This document shows positions 43,969 through 52,459 of a DNA stretch of 64,000 nt, piece after piece. The notes under the pieces were generated by a model, which saw nothing but the letters and a program-made list of their open reading frames with translations, searched no databases and was not told the origin of the DNA. The DNA is from Polynucleobacter sp. AP-Latsch-80-C2. GTDB taxonomy: Bacteria > Pseudomonadota > Gammaproteobacteria > Burkholderiales > Burkholderiaceae. Both the position numbers and the translations under genes were made by a program. Location: contig NZ_JACVOY010000008.1 of NCBI RefSeq assembly GCF_018882185.1, positions 1 to 64,000 of the forward strand, read 5' to 3'. Numbering within the stretch: position 1 is the stretch's first letter; each line of letters starts with the position of its first letter.

Positions 43969-45240
43969 ATGAAAAAATTACAGGCTGCCAGCCTAATTGC
44001 TGGATTACTGGCCAGTGCAAGCATTTATGCCGCAGATGCCCCTAAGACCCCATTGCCGATGAATGCCGGGCAAGGATTTTCTCAAGAGGGCTTAAAGCGT
44101 ATTGATGCCTTTTTTGCCGATGAGATTGCCAACAATCGCATGCCTGGCGCGGTGTTGGCTGTTGCGAAGAATGGCAAGCTCAGTATTTATAAGTCCTATG
44201 GTTATTTGGACAAAGCCAATAACAAACCAATGACGACCGATGCGATCTTTAATTTGGCTTCAATGACGAAGGTGATGGCCTCAGTAGGCGCCTTAACGTT
44301 TTATGAAGAAGGTAAGCTGCCTCTGAATGCACCAATCTCCAATTGGTTGCCGCAATTTAAAGAAATGAAAGTAGGGCAAGTTGATGCTGAAGGAAAGCTC
44401 AATGTAGTTCCCGCAAAAAATCAGATCACCGTACAAGATTTATTGCGTCACACGAGTGGCTTAACGTATGGTGGACGTGGTGCTACACCAGTTCATAAGA
44501 TGTATCCAGCGGGATCTGCTCCAGCGGCGATGCAATATAACGCGCAAGAATTTGTAGAGAAGCTAGCCAGCACACCATTGTTGTATGAGCCAGGTACCGT
44601 TTGGGATTATGGCTTTGGTATTGATGTTGTCGGTGTGATTGAAGAAAAGATTGCGGGCAAGCCACTTGATACTGTATTGCGCGAACGCATATGGAACAAA
44701 GTGGGCATGCCGGATACCACTTTTAACGTTCCAGAAAAGAGTCGCGCTCGCTTAGCGCAACCTTTGCCGGTAGATCCAATGAATGGCAAGCCACAGAAGG
44801 TCGATATTTTGACCAAGGGTGTGAAGTTTGATTGTGGTGGCTCCTGCGCATTCTCAACAGCGGGTGATTACATCCGCTTTGGTCAAATGCTGCTCAATGG
44901 GGGAAGCCTGGACGGCAAGCGCGTACTGGGTCCGCAGACCGTTACCTTCATGGCCTCCAACCATTTAAATAAAGATATCAAAAACAATGTTGGCCTAACA
45001 GAGCCTGGACGTGTAGGTTATGGGTTTGGTTTGGGGGTCGCGGTACGCATGGAGCGTGGTCTCTCAGCAATTAATGGCAACGTTGGCGACTTCACTTGGA
45101 ATGGCGCTAACGGCACTGTATTCTGGGCTGATCCAAAAGAGCAAATGGTGGTGGTGATGATGGGGGTTGCTCCTGGCGACATTCGCAAAATTCATCGAGA
45201 ACAATTGAACTCCGTAATCTATGGGGCACTTGAGAAATAA
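43969..45240 (+). CDS. Serine beta-lactamase-family hydrolase (class C/esterase-like), exported
   Basis: The 423-residue protein has a signal peptide (basic start, hydrophobic core, AYAADAP-type end near residue 22). The active-site motif is S98-M-T-K101; the second motif is Y214-G-F in place of the class C Y-x-N. A glycine-rich region WNGANGTVFW lies where H/K-T-G would be. These differences favour an EstB-like esterase or peptidase of family S12 rather than a classic cephalosporinase. GGAG sits a few bases before the ATG. It has a very strong terminator downstream. Confidence 0.85.
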   Translation: MKKLQAASLIAGLLASASIYAADAPKTPLPMNAGQGFSQEGLKRIDAFFADEIANNRMPGAVLAVAKNGKLSIYKSYGYLDKANNKPMTTDAIFNLASMTKVMASVGALTFYEEGKLPLNAPISNWLPQFKEMKVGQVDAEGKLNVVPAKNQITVQDLLRHTSGLTYGGRGATPVHKMYPAGSAPAAMQYNAQEFVEKLASTPLLYEPGTVWDYGFGIDVVGVIEEKIAGKPLDTVLRERIWNKVGMPDTTFNVPEKSRARLAQPLPVDPMNGKPQKVDILTKGVKFDCGGSCAFSTAGDYIRFGQMLLNGGSLDGKRVLGPQTVTFMASNHLNKDIKNNVGLTEPGRVGYGFGLGVAVRMERGLSAINGNVGDFTWNGANGTVFWADPKEQMVVVMMGVAPGDIRKIHREQLNSVIYGALEK

Positions 45241-45250
45241 GAAGTTAGTA

Positions 45251-45299
45251 AGCTCCAAATAAAAAGCCCCGATGAACTCGGGGCTTTTTATTTGGAGCT
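45251..45299. terminator. Very long perfect hairpin terminator (22-bp stem)
   Basis: The left arm 45251-45272 and right arm 45278-45299 are perfect 22-base reverse complements around the 5-base loop TGAAC. The GC core is GCCCCGA/TCGGGGC, flanked by A5 and T5 tracts, so it can act as a Rho-independent terminator in both directions. It starts 11 bp after the hydrolase stop. Confidence 0.92.
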
Positions 45300-45339
45300 G
45301 GTGGCTTAGAGATGGGGTTGAAAGTGACAAATGTTCTAT

Positions 45340-45368
45340 TTGACAGATTCTGCTATACGGAATATTAT
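45340..45368 (+). promoter_or_regulatory. Strong sigma-70-like promoter of HigBA-2
   Basis: TTGACA (45340-45345), a 17-bp spacer and TATTAT (45363-45368), close to consensus. The imperfect repeat ATTCTG-CTATA-CGGAAT (45347-45363) overlaps it and may be the operator. The -10 ends only five bases before the higB ATG, so the transcript would have almost no leader. Confidence 0.7.
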
Positions 45369-45373
45369 AGGGC

Positions 45374-45652
45374 ATGATTCATTCATTCTCCTGTAAAGAA
45401 ACTGAAGATTTATTTAATAGCAAATCCTCACGGAGGTTTAGAAGTTTTGAAAGAATAGCGCGCCGTAAATTGTTGCAAATTCATGCCGCTACAAATTTAT
45501 TAGATTTGCGCATTCCACCTGGGAACATGTTGGAGTGTTTGCAGGGTAGACGTAATGACCAACACAGTATTCGTATTAACGGCCAATGGCGAATATGTTT
45601 TGTTTGGAAAGAGGATGGCGCACACAAAGTAGAAATTGTGGATTACCACTAA
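45374..45652 (+). CDS. higB: HigB-family toxin (RelE/ParE superfamily), pair 2
   Basis: The 92-residue protein has the HigB layout: MIHSFSCKETEDLFN, central LDLRIPPGNMLECLQG, and INGQWRICFVWK ending VDYH. It is clearly distinct from the first pair, so the two are not a recent duplication. No Shine-Dalgarno is seen before the ATG at 45374 and the promoter -10 is only five bases away, so translation may be leaderless. Toxin first and antitoxin next is the normal order. Confidence 0.9.
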   Translation: MIHSFSCKETEDLFNSKSSRRFRSFERIARRKLLQIHAATNLLDLRIPPGNMLECLQGRRNDQHSIRINGQWRICFVWKEDGAHKVEIVDYH

Positions 45653-45658
45653 GGAAAT

Positions 45659-45964
45659 ATGATGACCAAATTATTAGAAGAAATTCATCCAGGTGAAATA
45701 TTGCTCGAGGAATTTATGAAGCCTATGGGAATAACAGCACGTCAATTGGCTGCCGATATTGATGTATCACCAAGTCGCATTAGTGAAATTGTGCACGGAA
45801 CTCGACCGATTACTGCTGATACGGCATTGCGGCTGGGAATATTTTTTGCAATGGACCCACGCTTTTGGATGAATCTCCAGTCTGAGTACGATATGCGAAT
45901 GGCAAAGCGAACGCTTCAGAGGGAAATAGAACCTAGGATCAGGGTCTTTAAGATAGCAGCTTAA
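45659..45964 (+). CDS. higA: HigA-family antitoxin (XRE/HTH), pair 2
   Basis: The 101-residue protein begins with EEIHPGEILLEEFMKPMGIT, followed by a helix-turn-helix (ARQLAADIDVSPSRISEIV) and FFAMDPRFWMNLQSEYDM. AAGGA lies at 45651-45655; the second ATG (45662) is better spaced from it than the first (45659). It neutralises HigB and likely represses the promoter at 45340. Its 3' end overlaps the convergent membrane gene by 4 bp. Confidence 0.9.
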   Translation: MMTKLLEEIHPGEILLEEFMKPMGITARQLAADIDVSPSRISEIVHGTRPITADTALRLGIFFAMDPRFWMNLQSEYDMRMAKRTLQREIEPRIRVFKIAA

Positions 45965-46338
45965 AGCCTAAACTCTTGATAGTGTCGATATAGGTTAGCA
46001 ATCGATGCAAATCCCAAGACAACAATCAGTACCGCAAAAAGATATTCAGTAGTAAGGTAAGTAAAGATTCCCAAATGAATCAATACGGCAGCCCCAATAA
46101 AGGCGCCAATCGCACCAAAAGCAACTAGCTTAAAGTTGGGGATAAAGGCACCTAAGGTGATAGCAACAAAGATCAGGTAGAGCTCGGAAACCAATTGATC
46201 AGCAGTCACAAATATTCGGTTGGTTAACTCAGGGTCTACAAATTTACCTACAACGGCTATCAGTAGGATGCCTCCCAAGATGGCAAAGTTTAACTTTGCC
46301 TTACGCAGGATAGTGATCAGTTGATCATTCATCGCCAT
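45961..46338 (-). CDS. Small unknown four-helix membrane protein
   Basis: The 125-residue product has about four hydrophobic helices (around 20-37, 53-70, 73-92 and 95-112). No motif is recognised. It starts with MAMN, one base overlapping the preceding 75-residue gene, so the two form one translational unit. Its 3' end overlaps HigA-2 by four bases. Function unknown. Confidence 0.55.
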   Translation of the reverse strand: MAMNDQLITILRKAKLNFAILGGILLIAVVGKFVDPELTNRIFVTADQLVSELYLIFVAITLGAFIPNFKLVAFGAIGAFIGAAVLIHLGIFTYLTTEYLFAVLIVVLGFASIANLYRHYQEFRL

Positions 46339-46565
46339 TAAGAGCCAGCGTTACCGCTAAATACTAAGCTCATGCCTAACCAAAGAATGATGAAGGCGAT
46401 CAATACAGTGGAGCCAATTTTCTTAAGGAAGTATTCCAAAGTATCCATGTAAGCCTCATCACCTCTTCCGAAGTAATGGTCAAATCTCTTCCAGTACAGA
46501 CGCCCCACCACTAAAGGCAGGAGGATGGCAACAATGCCCAAAATGATCGTTAAAGAAGTGCTCAT
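46338..46565 (-). CDS. Small unknown two-helix membrane protein
   Basis: The 75-residue product has two hydrophobic helices (about 5-22 and 50-68) separated by a charged, aromatic loop RLYWKRFDHYFGRGDEAYMD. It is coupled to the next gene by a one-base stop/start overlap and lies 30 bp after the amidohydrolase. Likely a complex with the 125-residue partner; function unknown. Confidence 0.55.
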   Translation of the reverse strand: MSTSLTIILGIVAILLPLVVGRLYWKRFDHYFGRGDEAYMDTLEYFLKKIGSTVLIAFIILWLGMSLVFSGNAGS

Positions 46566-46595
46566 GAATTACTGCTCCTTAATGCAAAAGTCTGC

Positions 46596-47516
46596 TTAAT
46601 ATAGTGCTGGAAAGTCGTAAAGGATACAGGGGTTATCCACCAGGATCGATTTTCGTAAGGCCAAATCACTCACCCAGGCGCCAAAAAGATCGCAAAGGTC
46701 GGCATCATGGGGCATTTGCTTTTTGACCATTACGTGTGGCCAATCGCTACCCCAGATCAATTGCGCTGGATTTGCCGCAATCACGGCATCATTCATGTGG
46801 CGCATATCAGCATAAGGCAAGTTACCATCGCAAATGCGATAAGGACCCGTCATTTTGACCCACGCTTTTTGTTCACGCATCAAATTTAGCAAGCCCTGAA
46901 AGCCAGGATCATTCACGCCATGCTTTACATGCGCATATCCAAAATGACCAAACACTAAATCTACTGGAAAGTCTTCAAAGACTAAAGCAAGATTGGGGTA
47001 CTCATTCACATGCATCAGTAACTCGAGGTGCCAGCCAAATGGAGCAATGCGCTTGGCTAAGTTGGTGAGATATTCCATTGGCAGCCCAGCAGATTTATCA
47101 GCGACATCCACAATATTGCAACGTACACCACGAACACCGGCCTGATGCAATGCTTCAAGCTCTTGATCAGTCGCATTGTCAGCAATTACCGCTACACCCC
47201 GAAATTTTTCAGGATGCTGTTTTAGGGCTGCCAGCATGGCGCGGTTATCAGCGCCATAGACGCTAGGTTGCACTAATACGGCGCGATCAACGCCCAACAT
47301 ATGCAGTAGGGTGTTGTAACTATCTAGTGTGGCATCGGGTGGCGTGTAGATGCGTTCATTTGTATAAGGGAATAGGTCGGCTGGCCCACAGACATGCGCA
47401 TGACAATCGACCGCCCCCTTTAGAAATACGATTTTGGGTGAACGTATTTCCGCATCAGGGGCTTGGCACAAAGGCGCTGAAGAATTATTGAGGCTCAATG
47501 GCTGCTTCTTTAGCAA
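46596..47516 (-). CDS. Amidohydrolase-2 family hydrolase (LigI/PDC-lactonase-like)
   Basis: The 306-residue protein is a TIM-barrel metal-dependent hydrolase. DCHAHVCGP provides the H-x-H pair at about 37-39, HFGYAHVKHG lies in the middle, and the catalytic aspartate is in IWGSDWPHV. The length and HxH-D pattern fit the group that includes 2-pyrone-4,6-dicarboxylate lactonase and related lactonases of aromatic-acid breakdown. The exact substrate is open. Its start lies 32 bp inside the end of the Bug-protein gene in another frame; both should be co-transcribed, which suggests that the solute bound is related to the substrate. Confidence 0.78.
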   Translation of the reverse strand: MLKKQPLSLNNSSAPLCQAPDAEIRSPKIVFLKGAVDCHAHVCGPADLFPYTNERIYTPPDATLDSYNTLLHMLGVDRAVLVQPSVYGADNRAMLAALKQHPEKFRGVAVIADNATDQELEALHQAGVRGVRCNIVDVADKSAGLPMEYLTNLAKRIAPFGWHLELLMHVNEYPNLALVFEDFPVDLVFGHFGYAHVKHGVNDPGFQGLLNLMREQKAWVKMTGPYRICDGNLPYADMRHMNDAVIAANPAQLIWGSDWPHVMVKKQMPHDADLCDLFGAWVSDLALRKSILVDNPCILYDFPALY

Positions 47517-48492
47517 TCTTTAAATACTTCGCCATCTCTTCACGCACAAACTTACTAAATTCCGCAGTGCTCATTGGTGTTGCTTTGATGCCTTTGGTTT
47601 CATAAGCTGCCTTCACCTCGGGATCTTGCATGGATTGGTTCACGCTTTGATTAATCTTATTTACGATTGCGCTTGGTGTTCCTGCAGGTGCCCAAACACC
47701 AAACCATAAACCGATTTCAAAATTAGGATAGCCTTGTTCAGCAATACTAGGAATATCCGGTACGGCAGCATTCCGTGTTTTGCTGGTAACACCAAGGGCG
47801 CGTAATTTACCGCCTTTGAGTTGACCAATTGCAGTATCTAATGGCGCCATATAGAACGCAGTGCGTCCAGACATGGTGTCCTGAATTGCTTCAGGTGAAC
47901 CCTTGTAGGGAACGTGAATCAGTTTGACGCCCATCAACTGATTGAAATACTCCGCTGCTAGATGAGTAGAGCTACCGACACCTGCGGAAGCAAATGTAAT
48001 TTCACCAGGCTTGGATTTGGCAGCAATCACCAAGTCGCGGATCGTTTGATAGGGGCTATCAGCCGCAGTGATCATCACATAAGGTGTTTGTCCCAAAATG
48101 GCGACATTGATCAAGCTCTTGAGTGGATCGTAAGGCAGCTTTTTGTAGATGGCTGGGTTTGCAGCATATGAGGCGGATTGCACGAGCAGGGTATAGCCAT
48201 CCGGTTCAGCATTCACCACAACGCCGGTACCAATTAATCCACCGGCTCCTGGGCGGTTCTCAATAATGACGGATTGTTTCCAGGTCTCCGAAAGACTCTT
48301 GGCAACAACGCGTCCGGCGATGTCAGCCCCGGATCCAGTAGTCAGTGGAACGACCATTCTGACGGTGTGATCGGGATAATTTTGAACTTTGCCTTGGGCA
48401 TAACTCAGGCTGATGCCAATGGCAAGCCCTAAGCCTATGCTGAGTCTGAGGAAGGTATGGGTGTGACCCCCTGGGCGCTGGGCTATGTACAT
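47485..48492 (-). CDS. Bug-family (TctC-like) periplasmic solute-binding protein
   Basis: The 335-residue protein has a signal peptide (hydrophobic core about 15-31, ending LSYAQG) and the full Bug pattern: VRMVVPLTTGSGADIAGRV, IIENRPGAGGLIGTG, LIHVPYKGSPEAIQD. These proteins bind small carboxylates and may deliver them to tripartite tricarboxylate transporters or act as sensors. No TctA/TctB genes are adjacent, so it is an orphan, as is common in Burkholderiales. It leads an operon with the amidohydrolase. Confidence 0.9.
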   Translation of the reverse strand: MYIAQRPGGHTHTFLRLSIGLGLAIGISLSYAQGKVQNYPDHTVRMVVPLTTGSGADIAGRVVAKSLSETWKQSVIIENRPGAGGLIGTGVVVNAEPDGYTLLVQSASYAANPAIYKKLPYDPLKSLINVAILGQTPYVMITAADSPYQTIRDLVIAAKSKPGEITFASAGVGSSTHLAAEYFNQLMGVKLIHVPYKGSPEAIQDTMSGRTAFYMAPLDTAIGQLKGGKLRALGVTSKTRNAAVPDIPSIAEQGYPNFEIGLWFGVWAPAGTPSAIVNKINQSVNQSMQDPEVKAAYETKGIKATPMSTAEFSKFVREEMAKYLKIAKEAAIEPQ

Positions 48493-48594
48493 CGTGTCTC
48501 CTTGAATAATTTTTATAGTTTCATTGGATAATCTAACATGCTCTCAAGATTACATAAATAGTATTAGACAAAGATATAAAGAAAGCAGAGACAA
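48493..48594. promoter_or_regulatory. Divergent intergenic region
   Basis: This 102-bp gap separates the leftward Bug gene from the rightward alpha/beta hydrolase gene, so both promoters should lie here. It is AT-rich; no consensus pair or clear operator was identified. Confidence 0.3.
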
Positions 48595-49410
48595 ATGACT
48601 CAGAAGCAAGAACAAAAGACAATTTCTGTAAATGGACTCGAAGTGGCCTATCGTTTTGATGGTCCTGAAGAGGGTCACGTGATTCTGATGGCCAATAGCT
48701 TGATGTCCAACTATTCAATGTGGGATTGGAATATTCCAGCTTTAGCAGATCGCTACCGCGTCTTGCGTTATGACAAGCGTGGTCACGGGGGCTCGCAAAC
48801 CACTCCTGGCCCATATTCTATTAGTCAATTGGCAGATGATGCCGTGGCTTTATTAGATGCACTGAATATTCAGAAAGTGCATTTCATTGGCCTATCCATG
48901 GGCGGCATGATTGGCCAGCAAATGGGCGCCCGCTATCCTGAGCGCGTTTACTCCTTATCCTTATGCGACACCGCCAGTGAAATGCCACCACGTAATTTAT
49001 GGGAAGAGCGTTTTGAGATTGCGCGCAAAGATGGCATCCCCGGTTTGGTAGACGGCACTATCAAACGCTGGTTTACTGCGCCCTTCATTGAACGTGCTCC
49101 GCAAGATATTGAAAAAGTCCGCCAAATGATTTTGGGTACCGGAGTTGAAGGTTATATCGGCTGCGCGAGTGCGGTCCGAGATATGGCTCAAACCACTATG
49201 CTCCTCAAGATCAAGGCCCCAACCCTAGTCTTGACTGGTCGCCAAGACCCAGCCTGTACAGTAGAGCAAGCGATCGTACTTAATCGTATGATTGATGGAT
49301 CAAAAATGGTACTCATTGAAGAAGCTGCGCATTTATCGAATATCGAACAGCCGGCGGTCTTTAATAAAATCATTCGGGAGTTTATTGACTCGGTTGATAA
49401 CACTCTATAG
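48595..49410 (+). CDS. Alpha/beta hydrolase, 3-oxoadipate enol-lactonase-like
   Basis: The 271-residue protein has the alpha/beta fold with nucleophile elbow GLSMGG (about 103-108), the catalytic aspartate likely in TGRQDPACTV and histidine in EEAAHLSNIEQP. The order and spacing are those of PcaD-type enol-lactonases of the beta-ketoadipate route. Other ester hydrolases share this pattern, so the function is tentative. Other pca genes are absent from the window. It is divergent from the Bug gene. Confidence 0.72.
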   Translation: MTQKQEQKTISVNGLEVAYRFDGPEEGHVILMANSLMSNYSMWDWNIPALADRYRVLRYDKRGHGGSQTTPGPYSISQLADDAVALLDALNIQKVHFIGLSMGGMIGQQMGARYPERVYSLSLCDTASEMPPRNLWEERFEIARKDGIPGLVDGTIKRWFTAPFIERAPQDIEKVRQMILGTGVEGYIGCASAVRDMAQTTMLLKIKAPTLVLTGRQDPACTVEQAIVLNRMIDGSKMVLIEEAAHLSNIEQPAVFNKIIREFIDSVDNTL

Positions 49411-49473
49411 TTTCTAGAATTTATTTCGCAATTTTTGCAGTATTTTTTTGCAGCACCCTTATAGGAGAATTTC

Positions 49474-50052
49474 ATGGCTGACCCAACAATCGAACAAGTA
49501 AAAGCAATGCGAACAGCAGTATTAGGCGCGGCAGCAAAAGTGCCTGGTGCATTAATTGGTTTGGGAATTTTATTTATCGTACTTGGCATGATCGGTGTTG
49601 CAGGTCAGACACTGTTCTCTTTTGTATCCATTAATGTTTTGGGCGCCTTCTTAATTGTGGGTGGCGTATTGCAAGGCGCACACGCAGTGAAGTCAATTGG
49701 CTGGAAGAGTGTGAGCGTTCAAGTCATCCTGGCAGTCTTGTATATTGCTGCAGGCTTATATACCTGGGCGTTTCCTATCCCAGCGCTTGAAGTGATTACT
49801 TTATGGCTGGCAGCTATTTTCTTTGTGACAGGCTTCTTACGCTTGGTTTCCGCATTTCAGCATCGCGTTTTCGGTGAATGGTTTTGGTTGGCGCTTTCAG
49901 CAGCTATTTCCATCCTGATGGGTCTAATGATTATGAATAACTACCCATCTTCAAGCTTGTGGTTACCTGGTTTATTAATTGCTGTGGAGTTGCTGCTGCA
50001 GGGCTGGTCAATGCTCTTCTTGGGTTTAGCAGCTCGTTCATTAGCAAAATAA
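49474..50052 (+). CDS. HdeD-family membrane protein (DUF308)
   Basis: The 192-residue protein has six hydrophobic helices arranged as repeated pairs, with GALIGLGILFIVLGMIGV, FLIVGGVLQGAHAV and ISILMGLMIMNNYPSSSLW typical of HdeD/DUF308. The E. coli member relates to acid resistance at high cell density, but the biochemical role is unknown. AGGAG lies upstream of the ATG. It is followed by a small basic protein and the TonB receptor. Confidence 0.85.
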   Translation: MADPTIEQVKAMRTAVLGAAAKVPGALIGLGILFIVLGMIGVAGQTLFSFVSINVLGAFLIVGGVLQGAHAVKSIGWKSVSVQVILAVLYIAAGLYTWAFPIPALEVITLWLAAIFFVTGFLRLVSAFQHRVFGEWFWLALSAAISILMGLMIMNNYPSSSLWLPGLLIAVELLLQGWSMLFLGLAARSLAK

Positions 50053-50088
50053 TTTATCCCACGTAATTCGCCTTAAAGAGCAACAGCC

Positions 50089-50274
50089 ATGACTATGAAA
50101 AAAACAGACCTTTATAAAAATAAAGGATTGGCTGTTGCTAGTCGCATGAAGAATGCGGCCAAAGCTCCTAAACCCGGCTCTGCCGAAGACAAAGTGTTAA
50201 CGAAAAAGGAAATGGCGCAAGCTAATCCCTTGCTGGCATCACTCATGGGAAAAGCCAAACCTAAGTCGAAATAG
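50089..50274 (+). CDS. Small basic hypothetical protein (61 residues)
   Basis: The product is lysine- and alanine-rich (LYKNKGLAVASRMKNAAKA, then TKKEMAQANPLLASLMGKA) with no membrane helix and is expected to be largely disordered. Positive charge suggests nucleic-acid or membrane-surface contact, but nothing more can be said. It lies 36 bp after hdeD and 22 bp before the TonB receptor gene. Confidence 0.5.
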   Translation: MTMKKTDLYKNKGLAVASRMKNAAKAPKPGSAEDKVLTKKEMAQANPLLASLMGKAKPKSK

Positions 50275-50296
50275 ATTTAGTTGCGACGTTGATCTC

Positions 50297-52459
50297 ATGA
50301 GTCCGTTTTTTCGCTTGAGCCTTAAGGTGTGCTTGCTTGCAATCGTTCCGCAGGCAATGAATTCATGGGCGCAAATTGCACCCCCACCAAATTACGATCA
50401 GAAGTTAAACGACGTCATTGTCAATGCGACACGTTCAGATACCCCGCTTGATCAGATTCCTTTAAACACCACGATTTTGACTAAAGAGGTGATCGAGTCC
50501 TCACCTGATCAAACAATTGATCAAGTGCTCAAAAACGTTCCCGGTGTTTTTCTCAACGATGTGCCTTATTACCAGAAGGACCCAACCGGTCAAAGTATTA
50601 ACGTGCGTGGCTTGGGTTACGGCCGCACCTTAGTTCTGATTGATGGTTTGCCTGCAAACGACGCCTTTTACGGTACGGTGCAATGGAATCAGATGCCTTT
50701 GTCTTCCATTGAGTCAGTTGAATTTGTACGCGGAGGTGTCTCTAGTCTATGGGGTAACTATGGCATGGGTGGCGTCATTAACGTCAATACCAGAACTCCG
50801 AAAAATAGCTCCCAAGATGTAACGGCAAGCTACGGCTCGTTTGGTACTGGTAATGTTTCGGCTTCCAAGGATTTGATTGTTTCTGATGATATGCAGATGC
50901 GCTTTTCGGCTGATTACTTTGCGAGCGAAGGTTTTCAGAACTACGCCACGATATCTCCAGGATCGCCAAGTAATATTAAAAACGGCATGGGTACGGATAC
51001 CGTTAAGAACACCAATGTTCGCTTACAGAATTACTTTAAGGCTTCGCCCGATACCAATGGTTTCTTTAGGATGGGCTACAGCACGATGGCCGATCTCAGT
51101 AATAACTATGCGATCGCCACAAACTTGATTCAGACAACTGATGTCGCCGGTGGCACCACGACAAAATTGGATGTGGATAAAAAAGCGCAAGTGAATGTGT
51201 ATTACCAAAACACCAATTTTTATAAGCAGACAGCCAATAACTTTACGACTGCTCCATATAAGCCATACATCAATGCCAACTACACCGATCCTTATTCAAC
51301 GCTGGGTGCATCTGCGCAATACACCCATGATCTCAATACTGCTGGTATTGACCAATACATTTTGGGTGTTGACGCTCGCAATATCTCAGCATCTAACCAA
51401 ACCAATAACTTAGCGCCTAGTAGTGCTGTGACTTCTATTAATTACGCCCAAGGTCAGCAAAACTTTTACGGCTTGCTCGGCCAACTAAAGTCCAAGGCCA
51501 ATGCGATTCCCCTTGAGGCAACCTTGGGTGCGCGGGTAGATGCTTGGAATAGTCAAACGCCTACCTACTACAACCAGAATACTGGCAGTGCGCCTACCTA
51601 TCAGGCGATTGCCAATAAGAGCAAAACGCAATTGAGTCCATCACTTGGACTTTTGTACAAAGCTAGTGCGGATTTAGATTTGCGCGGCGCTGCCTATCAA
51701 GCGTTTCATGCGCCCAGCATGAATAACACTTTGCGAAGCTATGGCTCTTCTGTGGGCGGCTGGTACTTAGCAAATCCTAATTTGACTCCAGAAACAATGA
51801 CGGGTTATGAGTTGGGTACAGACTATCGTTGGAAGGGTGGCTTTGCACAGTTCACTGCTTTTAATAACTACATTAACAACGCCATCACCAGTTACAAGAT
51901 CACCAGTGCCAATGCAGCATTTGCCAACAGCTTGTGTGGCGCTTCCGGAATTGCGGGATGTGTAGCAAACGTCGGCGGCAGTGGTTACACCAATGTTAAT
52001 TACTACACCAATCAACAGAATTTATTAAGTCGCGGTATTGAGGTCCAATACCATCACGATGTCAATCCCAATTGGGCGCTCGATGGTGGTTATAGCTACA
52101 CCCGTACAGTACTGACTTGGAGTGCTACGAGTGACCCTATTAATACACAAGTAGGCGGCGTTCCTAAGAACATGGCAAACGCTGGTGTGACGTATTACCC
52201 CGTGCCGCAAGCCAGCATTACCACTACAGTGCGTTACGTTGGCAACTCATGGATGTCAACCGGATCTCTCCCGGTTCCTGCTTATGCGGTGATTGGTCTA
52301 AAGGCAAATTATCAAATGAATTCCCAAGCTTCTGTTTTTGCTTCGGTAGTGAACTTATTAAATCGTCAGTACGTGACTTTCAATATCGCCTCACAGGCAA
52401 GCGCTTACCAGGCCGGTATGCCGCAAGCCTTTACAGTAGGGGCGCGGATTAATTTCTAG
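50297..52459 (+). CDS. TonB-dependent outer-membrane receptor
   Basis: The 720-residue protein has a signal peptide (about 1-26), a TonB-box-like segment around DVIVNATRSDTPL, a plug domain (about 50-165; PGVFLNDVPYYQ, VRGLGYGRTLVLIDGLPA, VEFVRGGVSSLWGNYGMGG) and a 22-strand-type barrel ending in aromatic phenylalanine (VGARINF). It imports a scarce ligand with TonB energy. The next two genes encode a PQQ-type sugar dehydrogenase and a cytochrome c, so PQQ uptake (PqqU/YncD role) is one possibility; siderophore or copper uptake are others. Only 22 bp precede the ATG, so no riboswitch is present. Confidence 0.9.
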   Translation: MSPFFRLSLKVCLLAIVPQAMNSWAQIAPPPNYDQKLNDVIVNATRSDTPLDQIPLNTTILTKEVIESSPDQTIDQVLKNVPGVFLNDVPYYQKDPTGQSINVRGLGYGRTLVLIDGLPANDAFYGTVQWNQMPLSSIESVEFVRGGVSSLWGNYGMGGVINVNTRTPKNSSQDVTASYGSFGTGNVSASKDLIVSDDMQMRFSADYFASEGFQNYATISPGSPSNIKNGMGTDTVKNTNVRLQNYFKASPDTNGFFRMGYSTMADLSNNYAIATNLIQTTDVAGGTTTKLDVDKKAQVNVYYQNTNFYKQTANNFTTAPYKPYINANYTDPYSTLGASAQYTHDLNTAGIDQYILGVDARNISASNQTNNLAPSSAVTSINYAQGQQNFYGLLGQLKSKANAIPLEATLGARVDAWNSQTPTYYNQNTGSAPTYQAIANKSKTQLSPSLGLLYKASADLDLRGAAYQAFHAPSMNNTLRSYGSSVGGWYLANPNLTPETMTGYELGTDYRWKGGFAQFTAFNNYINNAITSYKITSANAAFANSLCGASGIAGCVANVGGSGYTNVNYYTNQQNLLSRGIEVQYHHDVNPNWALDGGYSYTRTVLTWSATSDPINTQVGGVPKNMANAGVTYYPVPQASITTTVRYVGNSWMSTGSLPVPAYAVIGLKANYQMNSQASVFASVVNLLNRQYVTFNIASQASAYQAGMPQAFTVGARINF

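Noticed and set aside
49188-49589. 133-codon minus-strand frame over the hydrolase/hdeD junction
   Set aside because: It lies antisense to two well-supported genes, has no family pattern, and no ribosome site; a shadow frame.
50275-50296. Cobalamin or other riboswitch for the TonB receptor
   Set aside because: Only 22 bp separate the receptor from the preceding gene, too little for a riboswitch, and no B12-box-like sequence was seen further upstream.
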